NCBI GenBank assembly: GCA_910586015.1
Contig: CAJUGJ010000009.1
Span: forward strand, 1-64,000
Length of the DNA: 64,000 bases
From: an uncultured Lachnospiraceae bacterium
GTDB taxonomy: Bacteria > Bacillota > Clostridia > Lachnospirales > Lachnospiraceae
Direction of reading: 5' to 3'
In this document: positions 22,867 through 33,051 of the stretch, piece after piece
Layout of the letters: the number at the start of each line of letters is the position of its first letter
Numbering within the stretch: the first letter of the stretch is position 1
Translations under genes and position numbers: made by a program
The notes under the pieces: model-generated
Database searches by the model: none
What the model was told of the DNA's origin: nothing
Seen by the model: only the letters and a program-made list of their open reading frames with translations

Positions 22867-25659
22867 CTAATCTACAGATTTTAAAGATTCTGCCATATTA
22901 ATCTTTTCTAGTTTACCAGTCATAAAAAGATTGACACAAAAAGCAAAGAAAAAGGTAAAAATAATACTCAGAAGATAACTGATTAAAGTAATATGAACAT
23001 CAAATGAAATAAGTTCTACATTGACCTGTGACATTACAAAACTATGCAGAGACTTTCCAAGTGGAAGTCCAACTATACCTCCAATTGCAGTTAGAACAAT
23101 ATTTTCTCGAAAAACATAAGAAGCAGTTTCTTTTTTATAAAATCCCAATACTTTAATTGTAGCGATTTCTCGAATTCGTTCTGTAATATTAATATTCGTT
23201 AAATTATATAGGACAATAAAAGCTAAAAAGGCAGCACATACAATTACTAATGCTACAATATAATTTAAACTGCTCATCATCGTTGTAATACGTTCTTTCA
23301 TATCTTCATTGACTGCTACAGAAGAAACTGTCTCTAGTTTCATAAATTCTGCTGCTGCCTGATGAACGTTTTGGTCTTTTGAAAAATTGATATAGGTAGA
23401 TTTATATTCTGGTTTTTGACCAAATTTTTCTTGATAAGTATCAAAACGAAGATAGATATAGTTATAGACAAAGTTTTCAAAAATTCCACCGACTGTTACT
23501 TCTATTTCTTTTAAATCTCCATCTCTTAATCGAATGGTATCTCCTTCTGAAATTTTATAATCTTTTGCTATTTTGTGAGAAATTATACAACTATTAAGTT
23601 CAGGATATTTCAAAGAAGAACCATTAGTACGATGAAGATTTAAAAATTTTTCTGTATTTTCAAAATCTTCTACTATAACTAGGTTGATTTCCTTGCTTTT
23701 ATCTTTAAAAAGAAGTTCAATGCTCTTTTCAGCTGTATAAGTATAAGAAGAAGCATATTTTTTTGCAGTTTCTGTAAATTCGGTTTCTGCCTTTGGATCC
23801 TGTGGTTCTTGAAAATTAATAGAACCATCATAAATTTGAATTTCTTCAAATTGTTGTTTTGCAACATCGGCGATGGAATCTCGAACTCCAAATCCAGTTA
23901 CTAAAAGAGCAGTACATCCACTGATGCCAACTACCATCATAAAAAATCTCTTTTTATATCGAAAAATATTTCGCATTGTTACCTTATGGAGAAACTTAAA
24001 TCGTTTCCAAAGAAAAGGGATTTTCTCTAAGAAAATTCGCTTTCCTGCCTTTGGAGTTTTAGGACGCAGTAAGTTAGAAGGAGTTTCCCTTAATTCATAA
24101 CGACAGGAAAACCAAGTTGCACCAACAGAACAAAACATTGCTACAAAAAGACTAATCAAAGCTAAAATTGGATTAAATACGTATTCTAAATCAGGCAAAT
24201 CATACATAATTCTATAAGCTTGCCAAATGACATTTGGAAATAGAAATGTTCCTACAAAAAATCCAAAAATACATCCACATAATGCTGCACTTCCTGAATA
24301 AAACATATATTTTCCCATAATTGTTATAGAATTATAGCCTAAAGCCTTTAGTACACCAATCTGTACTCTTTGTTCCTCAACCATTCGGTTCATGGTTGTA
24401 ATACAAACTAATGCAGCAACTAAAAAGAAAAATACTGGAAATACATCTGCGATTCCTTCTACAATATCAGAGTCATTTTCAAAACACACATATCCAATAT
24501 TGGAAGAGCGATCTAAAACAAATATATCTGGTGGGGTAAGGGTATCAATTTCTTGCTTTGCATCTTCTAACTCAGACTGTGCGTCTGCTATTTCTGTTTG
24601 AAACTTTTGGTTATTTTCATGGTACTCTTTCCACCCCTTTTCTGTTTCTGCTATAACAGTTTCTAAGGTTTCTTTTTGTATTATTAAATCTTTGTTTGCA
24701 GCCTGAAACTCCTGATCGCTCATAAAAGCTTTTGCTAAATTTAACTGTTCTTGTGCCTGTAAAAGTTTCGTTTTTCCATCTTCTATCTGGAGATCTGCTT
24801 CTTCTAACTGTTTTAGGGCATCGTCAAGTTCTCTTTGAGCAGTATTTTTTTTATCTTCTAATTCTGTTTTTGCATCTTCCCACTCTTGTGTGGCATCCTT
24901 TAAAAGAGTATCATAACGCTTTTGTACCTGTGTTTTACAAAACTCTTCCCAAAATGTCTTTTTTTCTTCTAAATAAGTTTTATAATCTTTTGAATAGATT
25001 TCATAAGAATGATTAAATTTTAAGAAAACCTCGGTATAATATTCACTATGAAAGGCTTCTGGTAAAAGATAGACAAAACCGCTGATTTTTCCATTTCCAA
25101 TAGAGGTATTGCCACGTTCAAAATTAATATAATAGGGAGAAGAAACAATTCCTGTAATTGTATATTCCTGAAAGGAAAAGAAATCCTTCGTTTCATCAGA
25201 ATTCGTATCACTTAATTTAATTTTTGTTCCAATACTATCTTTTGAAAATAATTTATTATCTACGATACATTCTTGTGCTGTTTCTGGAAGTCTTCCAGCA
25301 GTTAAAGATAACTCATTAATGTTCGGAGTTATAGAATGTACTTTTAATACACTTTCATTTCCTGCCTCATTTAGATATAAGATATCTGTTGTGTATGCTC
25401 CAGATGCTTGTAAGATATCTGTTTGTTTAGAAAATGCTTCTACTTCTTCCTCATTAAACCCAATGGTGGAAAGCAACCGAAAATCAAATAAATTTTGTTC
25501 AGAAATATAATGGTTTCCAGTATGTAGCATTGTCTGTTTACTGACCTTTAAGCCTGAAAAAAAACCTACTCCTAAAGCAACAATGGCAAAAATAGCAAAG
25601 AATCTTCCGAAGCTTTTTCGAATCTCTCGTACTGTAGTTTTCCTTATCATCGATTTCAT
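22867..25659 (-). CDS. ABC transporter permease, FtsX family with coiled-coil insert
   Basis: A 930-residue MacB/FtsX-type permease. There is one N-terminal membrane helix (about 10-35), then a large extracellular part that contains a roughly 140-residue coiled coil (about 240-380, rich in E, K, Q and A). A first FtsX module of membrane helices follows (about 400-530), then a second extracellular domain and a second FtsX module at the C-terminus (about 780-915). I start at ATG 25659, 7 nt behind GGTAGGAG. The partner ATPase is directly upstream. The substrate is unknown; lipid, peptide or cell-wall signalling roles are all possible. Confidence 0.9.
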   Translation of the reverse strand: MKSMIRKTTVREIRKSFGRFFAIFAIVALGVGFFSGLKVSKQTMLHTGNHYISEQNLFDFRLLSTIGFNEEEVEAFSKQTDILQASGAYTTDILYLNEAGNESVLKVHSITPNINELSLTAGRLPETAQECIVDNKLFSKDSIGTKIKLSDTNSDETKDFFSFQEYTITGIVSSPYYINFERGNTSIGNGKISGFVYLLPEAFHSEYYTEVFLKFNHSYEIYSKDYKTYLEEKKTFWEEFCKTQVQKRYDTLLKDATQEWEDAKTELEDKKNTAQRELDDALKQLEEADLQIEDGKTKLLQAQEQLNLAKAFMSDQEFQAANKDLIIQKETLETVIAETEKGWKEYHENNQKFQTEIADAQSELEDAKQEIDTLTPPDIFVLDRSSNIGYVCFENDSDIVEGIADVFPVFFFLVAALVCITTMNRMVEEQRVQIGVLKALGYNSITIMGKYMFYSGSAALCGCIFGFFVGTFLFPNVIWQAYRIMYDLPDLEYVFNPILALISLFVAMFCSVGATWFSCRYELRETPSNLLRPKTPKAGKRIFLEKIPFLWKRFKFLHKVTMRNIFRYKKRFFMMVVGISGCTALLVTGFGVRDSIADVAKQQFEEIQIYDGSINFQEPQDPKAETEFTETAKKYASSYTYTAEKSIELLFKDKSKEINLVIVEDFENTEKFLNLHRTNGSSLKYPELNSCIISHKIAKDYKISEGDTIRLRDGDLKEIEVTVGGIFENFVYNYIYLRFDTYQEKFGQKPEYKSTYINFSKDQNVHQAAAEFMKLETVSSVAVNEDMKERITTMMSSLNYIVALVIVCAAFLAFIVLYNLTNINITERIREIATIKVLGFYKKETASYVFRENIVLTAIGGIVGLPLGKSLHSFVMSQVNVELISFDVHITLISYLLSIIFTFFFAFCVNLFMTGKLEKINMAESLKSVD

Positions 25660-25669
25660 TTTAATACTC

Positions 25670-26374
25670 CTACCATTCAATTTGCTCAATATCTACAATT
25701 TTATCATTTTGTATCATATCGGATACGGTTCCACTTTTTATAGTAATCACTCGATCTGCCATTGCAGTCAGAGCTTGATTATGAGTAATGACAATAACTG
25801 TTTTACCCATCTTACGACAGGTATCTTGAAGCAGCTTTAATACTGATTTGCCTGTATTATAGTCTAATGCTCCCGTCGGCTCGTCGCATAATAGCAATTT
25901 TGGATTTTTAGCAAGTGCTCTGGCAATAGCAACTCTTTGCTGTTCTCCACCCGATAATTGTGCCGGAAAGTTTGCTATTCTCTCTTTTAATCCTACCTGT
26001 TCTAATACAGCAGAAGCATCAAGAGGATCTTTACAGATCTGTGCTGCTAATTCAACATTCTCTAAGGCAGTTAAATTTGGAACAAGATTATAAAATTGGA
26101 ATACAAAACCAATATCATATCGGCGGTAGACTGTTAGTTGTTTTTTATTCATATGCCCAATATTTTTTCCATCTAAAAAAACTTGTCCCTCTGTTAAGGT
26201 ATCCATTCCACCAAGGATATTTAAAATGGTAGTTTTTCCTGCACCAGAAGCACCTACAATAACACAAAACTCTCCTTTTTCTACTTCAAAACTTACTTCA
26301 TGTAGTGCTTCTATCGTTACTTCTCCTGTTTGATATACTTTTTTAACTTTTTGAAATTCAACAAAGCTTCCCAT
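25670..26374 (-). CDS. ABC transporter ATP-binding protein (MacB/LolD type)
   Basis: A 234-residue ATPase with Walker A G-A-S-G-A-G-K-T-T (about 41-49), signature L-S-G-G-E-Q-Q-R-V-A-I-A-R-A-L, and Walker B L-L-L-C-D-E-P-T-G-A-L-D. It most resembles the LolD/MacB class that pairs with FtsX-type permeases. Its stop lies 10 bp before the start of the large permease, so the two form one transporter operon. Confidence 0.94.
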   Translation of the reverse strand: MGSFVEFQKVKKVYQTGEVTIEALHEVSFEVEKGEFCVIVGASGAGKTTILNILGGMDTLTEGQVFLDGKNIGHMNKKQLTVYRRYDIGFVFQFYNLVPNLTALENVELAAQICKDPLDASAVLEQVGLKERIANFPAQLSGGEQQRVAIARALAKNPKLLLCDEPTGALDYNTGKSVLKLLQDTCRKMGKTVIVITHNQALTAMADRVITIKSGTVSDMIQNDKIVDIEQIEW

Positions 26375-26426
26375 ACAACCTCATTTCTGTTCTATCTTAA
26401 TCAACTGAACTAATTAAAAATATTCG

Positions 26427-26457
26427 AAAGGCAGGAGAAGAAAACATTCCTGCCTTT
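26427..26457. terminator. Terminator between gerA-like gene and ABC operon
   Basis: A 10-bp perfect stem AAAGGCAGGA/TCCTGCCTTT with an 11-nt loop. A T-run follows on the plus strand, and on the minus strand TTTCGAATATTTTT follows. It probably ends the germination gene transcript. Confidence 0.75.
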
Positions 26458-26484
26458 TTGATTTCTATATTATATCATAATTTT

Positions 26485-27900
26485 TTATTGATTTTCACTT
26501 TTTGGCAGACTTACACGAAAAAATCGACGTAATAATTTTTTGGAATTAAGCGGAAACAATGGATAGATATAACTTCTTCCATCTATTGTTTTATTGCAGA
26601 TAATCATGAGACAAGTTAATATAATTCCTCCAATATACCCATATAATTCAAAAAGAGAAGTTAAGATCAAAATAATGATTCGCATAAATTTTAGTGCATA
26701 GCCAAGTTCATAACTTGCTTGGGTATAACTTGCAATAGCGACAAATGCCATATAAAGCATTGCCTCTGCATTAAACCATCCAGAACTTACTGTAAATTCT
26801 CCAATTACTAAAGCCGCCATAACACTAAGTGGTGTACTTAACATACTAGGTGTACTTAAAGATGCCAATCTTAATCCATCTATTGCAAATTCCAAAATTA
26901 AAAATTGCCAGATTAAAGGAATATTCATAGGTTCTTTTGTCATAATAAATTCAAATCCGTTTGGAATCCAATTTGGATGATCCGTTAATAAGATAAAAGT
27001 AGGAGTTAAAATGAGTGCTACAATATTAATTAAAAACCTAGAAAGACGCAGATATGTTCCTGTAATAGGAGGAAAATAATAGTCGTCTGCTTCTTCAATA
27101 ATATCAAAAACGGAAGCAGGCACAATCATAGCAGAAGGAGAATTATCCACTAAAATTATAATATTTCCCTCTAAAATACAGGCAGCAGCAGTATCAGGAC
27201 GTTCCGAATATTTAAATTTTGGAAAAGGATTTAACCATTTTTGACGATATAGACACTCTGCTAAACTTTCTTGATTCATTGTCAAAGAATCTACTTGAAT
27301 TGACTCAATTTTTTTTGTAATCGTATCTAATAACTTTTGGTTCACACGATCCTGCATATAACAGACAACGATATCTGTTTTTGAACTTTTGCCTGCTTCC
27401 ATCATCTTCATAATTAACTTTGGACTTCGAATTCTACGGCGAATCAGTGCTGTATTGAATACAACTGTTTCTACAAAACCATCTTTAGACCCACGCATAG
27501 CTTTATCTTTTTCTGGCTCACTTACACTTCTTGCAGGATATGTTCGACAGTCAATAGCAATTACTTCTTTATATCCATCGATTATAAGACATGGCACACC
27601 TGATAAAATATTCTTTAGAATATCCTCTACTTTTGTAAATTTATCTACCTCAATATAGGGAAGATGTTTTTTGAGCATTTCATAGGCATCTTCTGGAACA
27701 TCTTCTGGTTTAGTATCTCCAAAATATTGTAAAAGTTTTTGCATAATTTCATCTTTTACTAAACCATCAATAAAATAGACACAAGCTGACCGATTTCCAA
27801 TTAAAAAGCAACGATATATAATATCAAAATTTTCATCTGCACGTAATTGTTCTTTTAAATAAGCTATTTTTTCGTCAAAACTTCCATGTAGTTCTTCCAT
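26485..27900 (-). CDS. Spore germination protein, GerA/SpoVAF family
   Basis: A 471-residue membrane protein. An N-terminal soluble domain (about 1-270) includes the family stretch R-P-D-T-A-A-A-C-I-L-E-G-N-I and D-N-S-P-S-A-M-I. A C-terminal membrane domain (about 290-450) has five or so helices. The closest fit I can name is SpoVAF or the A subunit of Ger receptors. No B or C subunit and no other spoVA gene is adjacent. I choose ATG 27900 because GAGGTG lies 6 nt in front; the GTG at 27909 is part of that binding site. Confidence 0.88.
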   Translation of the reverse strand: MEELHGSFDEKIAYLKEQLRADENFDIIYRCFLIGNRSACVYFIDGLVKDEIMQKLLQYFGDTKPEDVPEDAYEMLKKHLPYIEVDKFTKVEDILKNILSGVPCLIIDGYKEVIAIDCRTYPARSVSEPEKDKAMRGSKDGFVETVVFNTALIRRRIRSPKLIMKMMEAGKSSKTDIVVCYMQDRVNQKLLDTITKKIESIQVDSLTMNQESLAECLYRQKWLNPFPKFKYSERPDTAAACILEGNIIILVDNSPSAMIVPASVFDIIEEADDYYFPPITGTYLRLSRFLINIVALILTPTFILLTDHPNWIPNGFEFIMTKEPMNIPLIWQFLILEFAIDGLRLASLSTPSMLSTPLSVMAALVIGEFTVSSGWFNAEAMLYMAFVAIASYTQASYELGYALKFMRIIILILTSLFELYGYIGGIILTCLMIICNKTIDGRSYIYPLFPLNSKKLLRRFFRVSLPKSENQ

Positions 27901-27909
27901 TTTAAACAC

Positions 27910-27967
27910 CTCGGCTATTTGGTTTTATTGGAAGTATACCCAAAATAATACAAATTCATAAGCCGAG
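27910..27967 (-). promoter_or_regulatory. Leader hairpin overlapping the germination gene RBS
   Basis: In the minus-strand transcript CUCGGCUUAU pairs with AUAGCCGAG (one bulge), and the second arm contains most of the GAGGUG ribosome binding site. The loop is about 40 nt. The stem would hide the binding site, or it may be a remnant of a terminator for glyA. Function is inferred only. Confidence 0.4.
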
Positions 27968-27981
27968 ATGCTTTATTTTAT

Positions 27982-29217
27982 TTAATATGGCAGTGGATGA
28001 GCCGCTGTTAAAGATGCCACTAAAGTTTTTGCATGTTCTAAATCACGATCTTTTAATACAATAGAAATTGCTTCTGCAATTATTTCCATATCTTCTTTTG
28101 AAAAACCTCTAGTTGTCACCGCAGGAGTTCCTAATCGTATTCCACTGGTTACAAATGGTGAAGTAGGATCATTTGGAACTGTATTTTTATTGCAAGTAAT
28201 ATTTGCTTCATCTAACAGATGTTCTGCCTCTTTTCCTGTAATTTGCATATTTTGTAGATCTACAAGCATCAAATGATTGTCTGTTCCTCCAGAAACAATT
28301 TGAAATCCTCTGTCTTGTAATTTTTTACATAAGGCTTTGGCATTTTCTATAATTTGTTTTGCATATTCTTTAAATTCTGAGGATAATGCTTCTTTAAAAC
28401 AGACTGCTTTTGCTGCAATTACGTGCATCAATGGTCCGCCTTGAATTCCTGGAAAAACTGCCTTATTTAATTTATGCTCTGTAGCAAATTCTTCACTTGA
28501 AAGAATCATTCCACCTCTTGGTCCTCGCAGTGTTTTGTGTGTTGTAGTAGTTGTAACATGAGCATATGGAATAGGACTTTCATGAACTCCTGCTGCCACA
28601 AGTCCTGCAATATGTGCCATATCAACCATAAGATATGCCCCAACTTCATCTGCAATTTGACGAAATCGTTTAAAATCAATCGATCTGGCATAGGCACTTG
28701 CTCCTGCAATAATTAACTTTGGACTACATTGTTTTGCTATCTGCTCAATTTCATCATAATCTAAAAATCCATTTTCATTTACTCCATACGGAACAATCTT
28801 AAAATAGTTTCCAGAAAAATTAACTGGGCTGCCATGTGTTAAATGTCCACCATGTGCCAAATTCATTCCCATCACAGTATCTCCCGGCTCAAGTAGAGCA
28901 AAAAAGACTGCCATATTTGCCTGAGCACCAGAGTGAGGTTGCACATTGGCATACGTACAACCAAATAATTGTTTTGCACGCTCAATAGCTAAACATTCTG
29001 CAACATCAACAAATTCACAACCTCCATAATATCTTTTTGCTGGATAACCTTCTGCATATTTATTAGTCAGTGGACTTCCCATTGTTGTCATGACTGCCTT
29101 ACTCACAAAATTTTCTGAAGCAATTAATTCAATATGACTGTTCTGACGATGAATTTCGTCTTCCATACTTTTTGCTAATTCTGGATCAAATGTTTTGATT
29201 TCATCAAAGGAATACAT
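27982..29217 (-). CDS. glyA: Serine hydroxymethyltransferase
   Basis: A 411-residue PLP enzyme that interconverts serine and glycine and loads tetrahydrofolate with a one-carbon unit. The PLP lysine sits in T-T-T-T-H-K-T-L-R-G-P-R-G-G. The N-terminal I-E-L-I-A-S-E-N-F and the Y-A-E-G-Y-P-A-K-R-Y-Y-G-G segment are diagnostic. Full length. It stands alone between intergenic gaps of 80-90 bp. Confidence 0.97.
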   Translation of the reverse strand: MYSFDEIKTFDPELAKSMEDEIHRQNSHIELIASENFVSKAVMTTMGSPLTNKYAEGYPAKRYYGGCEFVDVAECLAIERAKQLFGCTYANVQPHSGAQANMAVFFALLEPGDTVMGMNLAHGGHLTHGSPVNFSGNYFKIVPYGVNENGFLDYDEIEQIAKQCSPKLIIAGASAYARSIDFKRFRQIADEVGAYLMVDMAHIAGLVAAGVHESPIPYAHVTTTTTHKTLRGPRGGMILSSEEFATEHKLNKAVFPGIQGGPLMHVIAAKAVCFKEALSSEFKEYAKQIIENAKALCKKLQDRGFQIVSGGTDNHLMLVDLQNMQITGKEAEHLLDEANITCNKNTVPNDPTSPFVTSGIRLGTPAVTTRGFSKEDMEIIAEAISIVLKDRDLEHAKTLVASLTAAHPLPY

Positions 29218-29298
29218 ACTTAACCTCTTTTCTGTGTTTTTTAATTAAGTTGTTTTATCTTAACATAAATCTGCTTTAAAATCTATACTAAATTTCCT

Positions 29299-30906
29299 CT
29301 AATAGATTTTTACTCCATCTTTGTAAGTTTCTAAGACCTGTATCTTTCTAAGATCTTCTTTTGGAGTTTCTAATGGATTTTGATCTAATAAAATAAAATC
29401 TGCTCGCTTTCCAGCTTTTATACTTCCCTTTTCTTTTTCTTCAAAATATTGTCTTGCTGCATGGATTGTAACTGCCTTTAAAGCATCTAATACACTAACT
29501 CTTTCGTCTTCTCCTAATAATATACCTCGTTTGGTGATTCGATTTGTAGCACACCAAATTGTTTCTAACATATTTGGCTCAATTACTGGTGCATCTTGAT
29601 GAAAAGTATAACAAATTCCTGCTTTTTTTGCAGAACCTGCCGGACTGATGCCAGATGCTCTTTCCATTCCAAAGTTTTCAATATGAACATCTCCCCAATG
29701 GTAGACATGCGCTGCAAAAAAAGAAAGAATTACATCACATTCTTTCACCATAGGAATTTGATCTTTTCCAAGAAGCTGTGCATGGATCATAACTGGTCGA
29801 ATATCTTTTATTGTATCCTTCTTTTCTGATTGAACTTCTTTTAATACATTTAAGTAGAGTTCTGCAGCAGCATCTCCATTACAATGTGCTAAAATTTGTC
29901 TTCCTTCCTCATAGGCACGAAGGACTTGTTTATAAAGTTTTTCTTTTGTAATAGTTGGATAAGCACAATATTTATCATTAGAACCAGCATATGGTTTTCT
30001 CATCCAAGCAGTACGGCCTTGTGGAGAACCATCTAAAAAAGTCTTATACCCACCTAGTCGAAAATGTCTGTCATATTCCTGTTCAGAAAATTGTTGGAAT
30101 AATGCTTGTCCCTTTTCACAATCTGCATAACCAACAACATCTAATTTTAGGAGTTTTTGATCTAATAATTTCTGATATAGTCTGCCAAGTGCATCTGGCA
30201 TCAGTCCTTCTTGTACAGTTGTAATTCCAAAAGCAGCATATCGATCTTGAATCTTTACATAAGAATTCATTAAATCCTCAATAGATGGCATTGGAACTTT
30301 TTGAAGATAAGAAGTGAAAGCAGCTTCTTCTAAATATCCTGTTAGTTCTCCATCTTTTATTTCTATTCTTCCTCCCTGTGGACATGAAGATTCCACAGTA
30401 AGATTTAATTTTGATAAAGCAAGACTATTCAATACTCCCATATGACTGGAATTATGCTGAATGACTACTGGATGATTTGGAGCTGCTGTGTCTAATACTT
30501 CTTTTGATGGATGACGCTTTTGAGGAAGAATATTTTGATCATATCCTTTTCCGATCACCCAAGTTCCAGGTTGAATATGATTGCTTTTGATATAATTAGA
30601 AATCCTAGAAGAAATCTCTTCTAATGTTGTAGCTTCTTCTAAGGGAACTTGTAAGATAGAATTTGCATATCCTGTAAAATGTCCATGAGAATCAATAAAA
30701 GATGGCATTAATGTTCTTCCATCTAAATCAATAACTTCTGCTCCATTTGGACTAGTAACAGCAGCTGCCATTACCTCTTCTTTTGTTCCAACCGTTTGAA
30801 TTATTCCATCTTTAATATAAACTGCCGAAGGATTTTGCTTTTCTTCTTCCATAGTAAGAATATTTCCATTATAAAAAATAAGTTCACTTATATCATTTTT
30901 CTTCAT
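29299..30906 (-). CDS. Amidohydrolase, YtcJ-like
   Basis: A 535-residue metal-dependent amidohydrolase. Motifs are the N-terminal beta-sandwich (I-F-Y-N-G-N-I-L-T-M), the metal-binding D-S-H-G-H-F (about 67-72), A-H-C-N-G-D-A-A in the barrel, H-Q-D-A-P-V and the C-terminal G-S-I-K-A-G-K-R-A-D-F-I-L-L-D. The substrate of YtcJ-type enzymes is rarely known. It lies 13 bp behind the epimerase gene, so the two are probably co-transcribed. Confidence 0.88.
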   Translation of the reverse strand: MKKNDISELIFYNGNILTMEEEKQNPSAVYIKDGIIQTVGTKEEVMAAAVTSPNGAEVIDLDGRTLMPSFIDSHGHFTGYANSILQVPLEEATTLEEISSRISNYIKSNHIQPGTWVIGKGYDQNILPQKRHPSKEVLDTAAPNHPVVIQHNSSHMGVLNSLALSKLNLTVESSCPQGGRIEIKDGELTGYLEEAAFTSYLQKVPMPSIEDLMNSYVKIQDRYAAFGITTVQEGLMPDALGRLYQKLLDQKLLKLDVVGYADCEKGQALFQQFSEQEYDRHFRLGGYKTFLDGSPQGRTAWMRKPYAGSNDKYCAYPTITKEKLYKQVLRAYEEGRQILAHCNGDAAAELYLNVLKEVQSEKKDTIKDIRPVMIHAQLLGKDQIPMVKECDVILSFFAAHVYHWGDVHIENFGMERASGISPAGSAKKAGICYTFHQDAPVIEPNMLETIWCATNRITKRGILLGEDERVSVLDALKAVTIHAARQYFEEKEKGSIKAGKRADFILLDQNPLETPKEDLRKIQVLETYKDGVKIY

Positions 30907-30919
30907 ATCATTTTCCTTT

Positions 30920-31951
30920 CTATTTTGCAGTTGCCTTTAAAATTGATTCAGCCGTCCGATCTAATTGTCGAATTACTTCATCACACCAGAAATCAAATTT
31001 TGGATCTTTTATTTGATATTCTGGATGTGTTAATATATACTGAACTGCATTTTGAATCCCATTCTTAAAGTAAATCTTTTGTTTAAATTCAGGTACTAAA
31101 CGTTTTAGTTTTGTATTTTCAAAGAGTACACTATTTGATTTATCGCCTAATAAAGAACCTTTAAAATCATAAAATCCACAGCGATCTAAAAATTCAGATG
31201 CAACATAATAAGGATGTAGTGGTACTCCTAACACATCTGCAATAATTTGATAAATTTGATTCCATGTTAAAACTTCATCTCCTGTAATTTGTACAGCTTC
31301 TCCAATCGCCTTTGTATTTCCAAGTAACCCAACAAATGCCTCTGCAAAATCGCTACTATGTGTCATAACCCAAAGAGAAGTTCCATCTCCATGAATAATG
31401 ACTGGTTTTTCGCATAACATACGATGAATCACTGAATAACTACCATTCTTTCCATGAACACCAAGTGGTATACGTCGTTCGTCATATGTATGGCTTGGAC
31501 GTACAATAGTAACTGGAAATCCCTCTTCATGATACTTTTTCATTAAAAATTCCTCACAGACAATTTTATTTCTGGAATATTCCCAGTATGGATTGTCAAG
31601 AGGAGTATCTTCTGTAATTTGAAAGTCTTTCGGAGGTTTTTGATAAGCAGATGCTGAACTAATAAAAATAAATTGATCTGTTTTTCCATAAAAAAGTCGA
31701 TAATCTCGTTCTAGCTGGTTTGGGGTAAATGCAATAAAATCAACTACCACGTCAAAATGAATTCCAAAGAGAGCTTGTTTAACAGCTTCTTCTCTTTCTA
31801 TATCGCAAATGATAGATATAATACCTTCTGGCAATTCTTTTATACGATTTCCACGATTTAATAAATAAATCTCGTGTTTCTTTTCTTGAAAAAGTTTTTT
31901 GGTAATTGCCATACTAATCGTTCCAGTTCCTCCAATAAGTAGAATCCTCAT
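30920..31951 (-). CDS. NAD-dependent epimerase/dehydratase family protein
   Basis: A 343-residue extended SDR protein. The nucleotide-binding motif is G-G-T-G-T-I-S-M near the N-terminus (7-14). The catalytic S ... Y-x-x-x-K is partly visible as S-S-A-S-A-Y, and W-E-Y-S-R-N-K fits the Tyr/Lys pair. It resembles the CSP41/sugar-nucleotide epimerase-like group. Its substrate cannot be told from sequence. Confidence 0.82.
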   Translation of the reverse strand: MRILLIGGTGTISMAITKKLFQEKKHEIYLLNRGNRIKELPEGIISIICDIEREEAVKQALFGIHFDVVVDFIAFTPNQLERDYRLFYGKTDQFIFISSASAYQKPPKDFQITEDTPLDNPYWEYSRNKIVCEEFLMKKYHEEGFPVTIVRPSHTYDERRIPLGVHGKNGSYSVIHRMLCEKPVIIHGDGTSLWVMTHSSDFAEAFVGLLGNTKAIGEAVQITGDEVLTWNQIYQIIADVLGVPLHPYYVASEFLDRCGFYDFKGSLLGDKSNSVLFENTKLKRLVPEFKQKIYFKNGIQNAVQYILTHPEYQIKDPKFDFWCDEVIRQLDRTAESILKATAK

Positions 31952-31979
31952 GCAGCATTTCCCCTTTCTTGTTTGTTTA

Positions 31980-32888
31980 TTATAAATTTTTTACAAATAC
32001 ATTGATATAATTTGCTGCATCTAATTGTTCTAATTTTAAAGAAGACAGTCGATTAATATGTGCATTCGTTCTTAAACCAATAGAACTTGCAATCAGTCTG
32101 ACATTTCCAGAGTTAGAATAAGCGAGAGCAATTCCTGCATTTCGATAATCATTAAAAGAATGAAATGTCATTTGATTTCTTATACAAAGTCGTTCTAACC
32201 GTTTTCTTAGAGTCTGCTGACAGGGTTTTCCTCCCTTTCTATTTGAGATTAAATAAGGATCTGTTGCTTGAGCACTATCGGAAGGAAACATTTGAAAAAC
32301 AATTTTTGCAACATCTTCGGGTAAATAGCAATATCTTGCTTCTGTCCAAGTATTCTCTGGTCGGATATGAAAATAGTAATCTCCATCTGCAGTTTGAAAA
32401 AAATCTGACAATTTCAAATTACAAATCTCTGAAATTGTCATCATACATTTAAAAGATAGTAAAACTGTAAGTAATAAAGAAAAGTCCTGTTTGCTTTTTA
32501 ATAGTGTTAAAACAGAATCGATTTCTGTAATAGATGGCAATTTTACATAACGAATTACAGGTTCTGCTTCTTCCATAGTCACTTGGGTAAATGGATTTTT
32601 TGCTATATTATTACGTGCTGCATAGTGATAAAGACTAGATAAATGTCTAAATTTTTTTAGTGCAGTGCTATATTTTAAAGTTTTATTCTCTGCTTTTTCT
32701 TCTAAGTGTTTTTTCCAAAGTTGTGCATCCTTTGATGTTATTTTTAAGAGATTTTTTTGAGTTAAATTTGCAAAAGATTCAATAGAAAGTAGATAATCTT
32801 TCTGTGTTGATTCTTGTTTTAAGGTTTTAAGAAAAGGATCTATTAATTTTATTTTTGTTTCGTCTGAGATTTTATAATTTCCTTTCAT
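31980..32888 (-). CDS. Tyrosine-recombinase-like protein lacking catalytic residues
   Basis: A 302-residue protein with the integrase layout: N-terminal SAM-like helical domain (about 12-105) and C-terminal catalytic-type domain (about 115-300). The first box reads M-M-T-I-S-E-I-C-N-L-K-L-S-D, with Thr151 where the catalytic Arg belongs. The H-x-x-R-H box reads N-D-Y-R-N (246-250), so only R249 remains. The next box reads I-G-L instead of L-G-H, and no nucleophilic Tyr is found. It is probably a DNA-binding relic or regulator. The start at ATG 32888 has GGAGA 10 nt in front; the longer frame to 32951 is unlikely. Confidence 0.75.
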   Translation of the reverse strand: MKGNYKISDETKIKLIDPFLKTLKQESTQKDYLLSIESFANLTQKNLLKITSKDAQLWKKHLEEKAENKTLKYSTALKKFRHLSSLYHYAARNNIAKNPFTQVTMEEAEPVIRYVKLPSITEIDSVLTLLKSKQDFSLLLTVLLSFKCMMTISEICNLKLSDFFQTADGDYYFHIRPENTWTEARYCYLPEDVAKIVFQMFPSDSAQATDPYLISNRKGGKPCQQTLRKRLERLCIRNQMTFHSFNDYRNAGIALAYSNSGNVRLIASSIGLRTNAHINRLSSLKLEQLDAANYINVFVKNL

Positions 32889-33051
32889 AGAAGTATCATC
32901 TCCTATTTTATTTGATAATTTTATTATAAATATAGATTTGTGAAAAAGCAAGGATAATTATATTAAATGAGTTTAAAAATTTCTTTTTGACAGGTTTTTA
33001 TTAAAGTATTTATACATACTCTATACAATTATGAAAAATCTATATTTGTAG

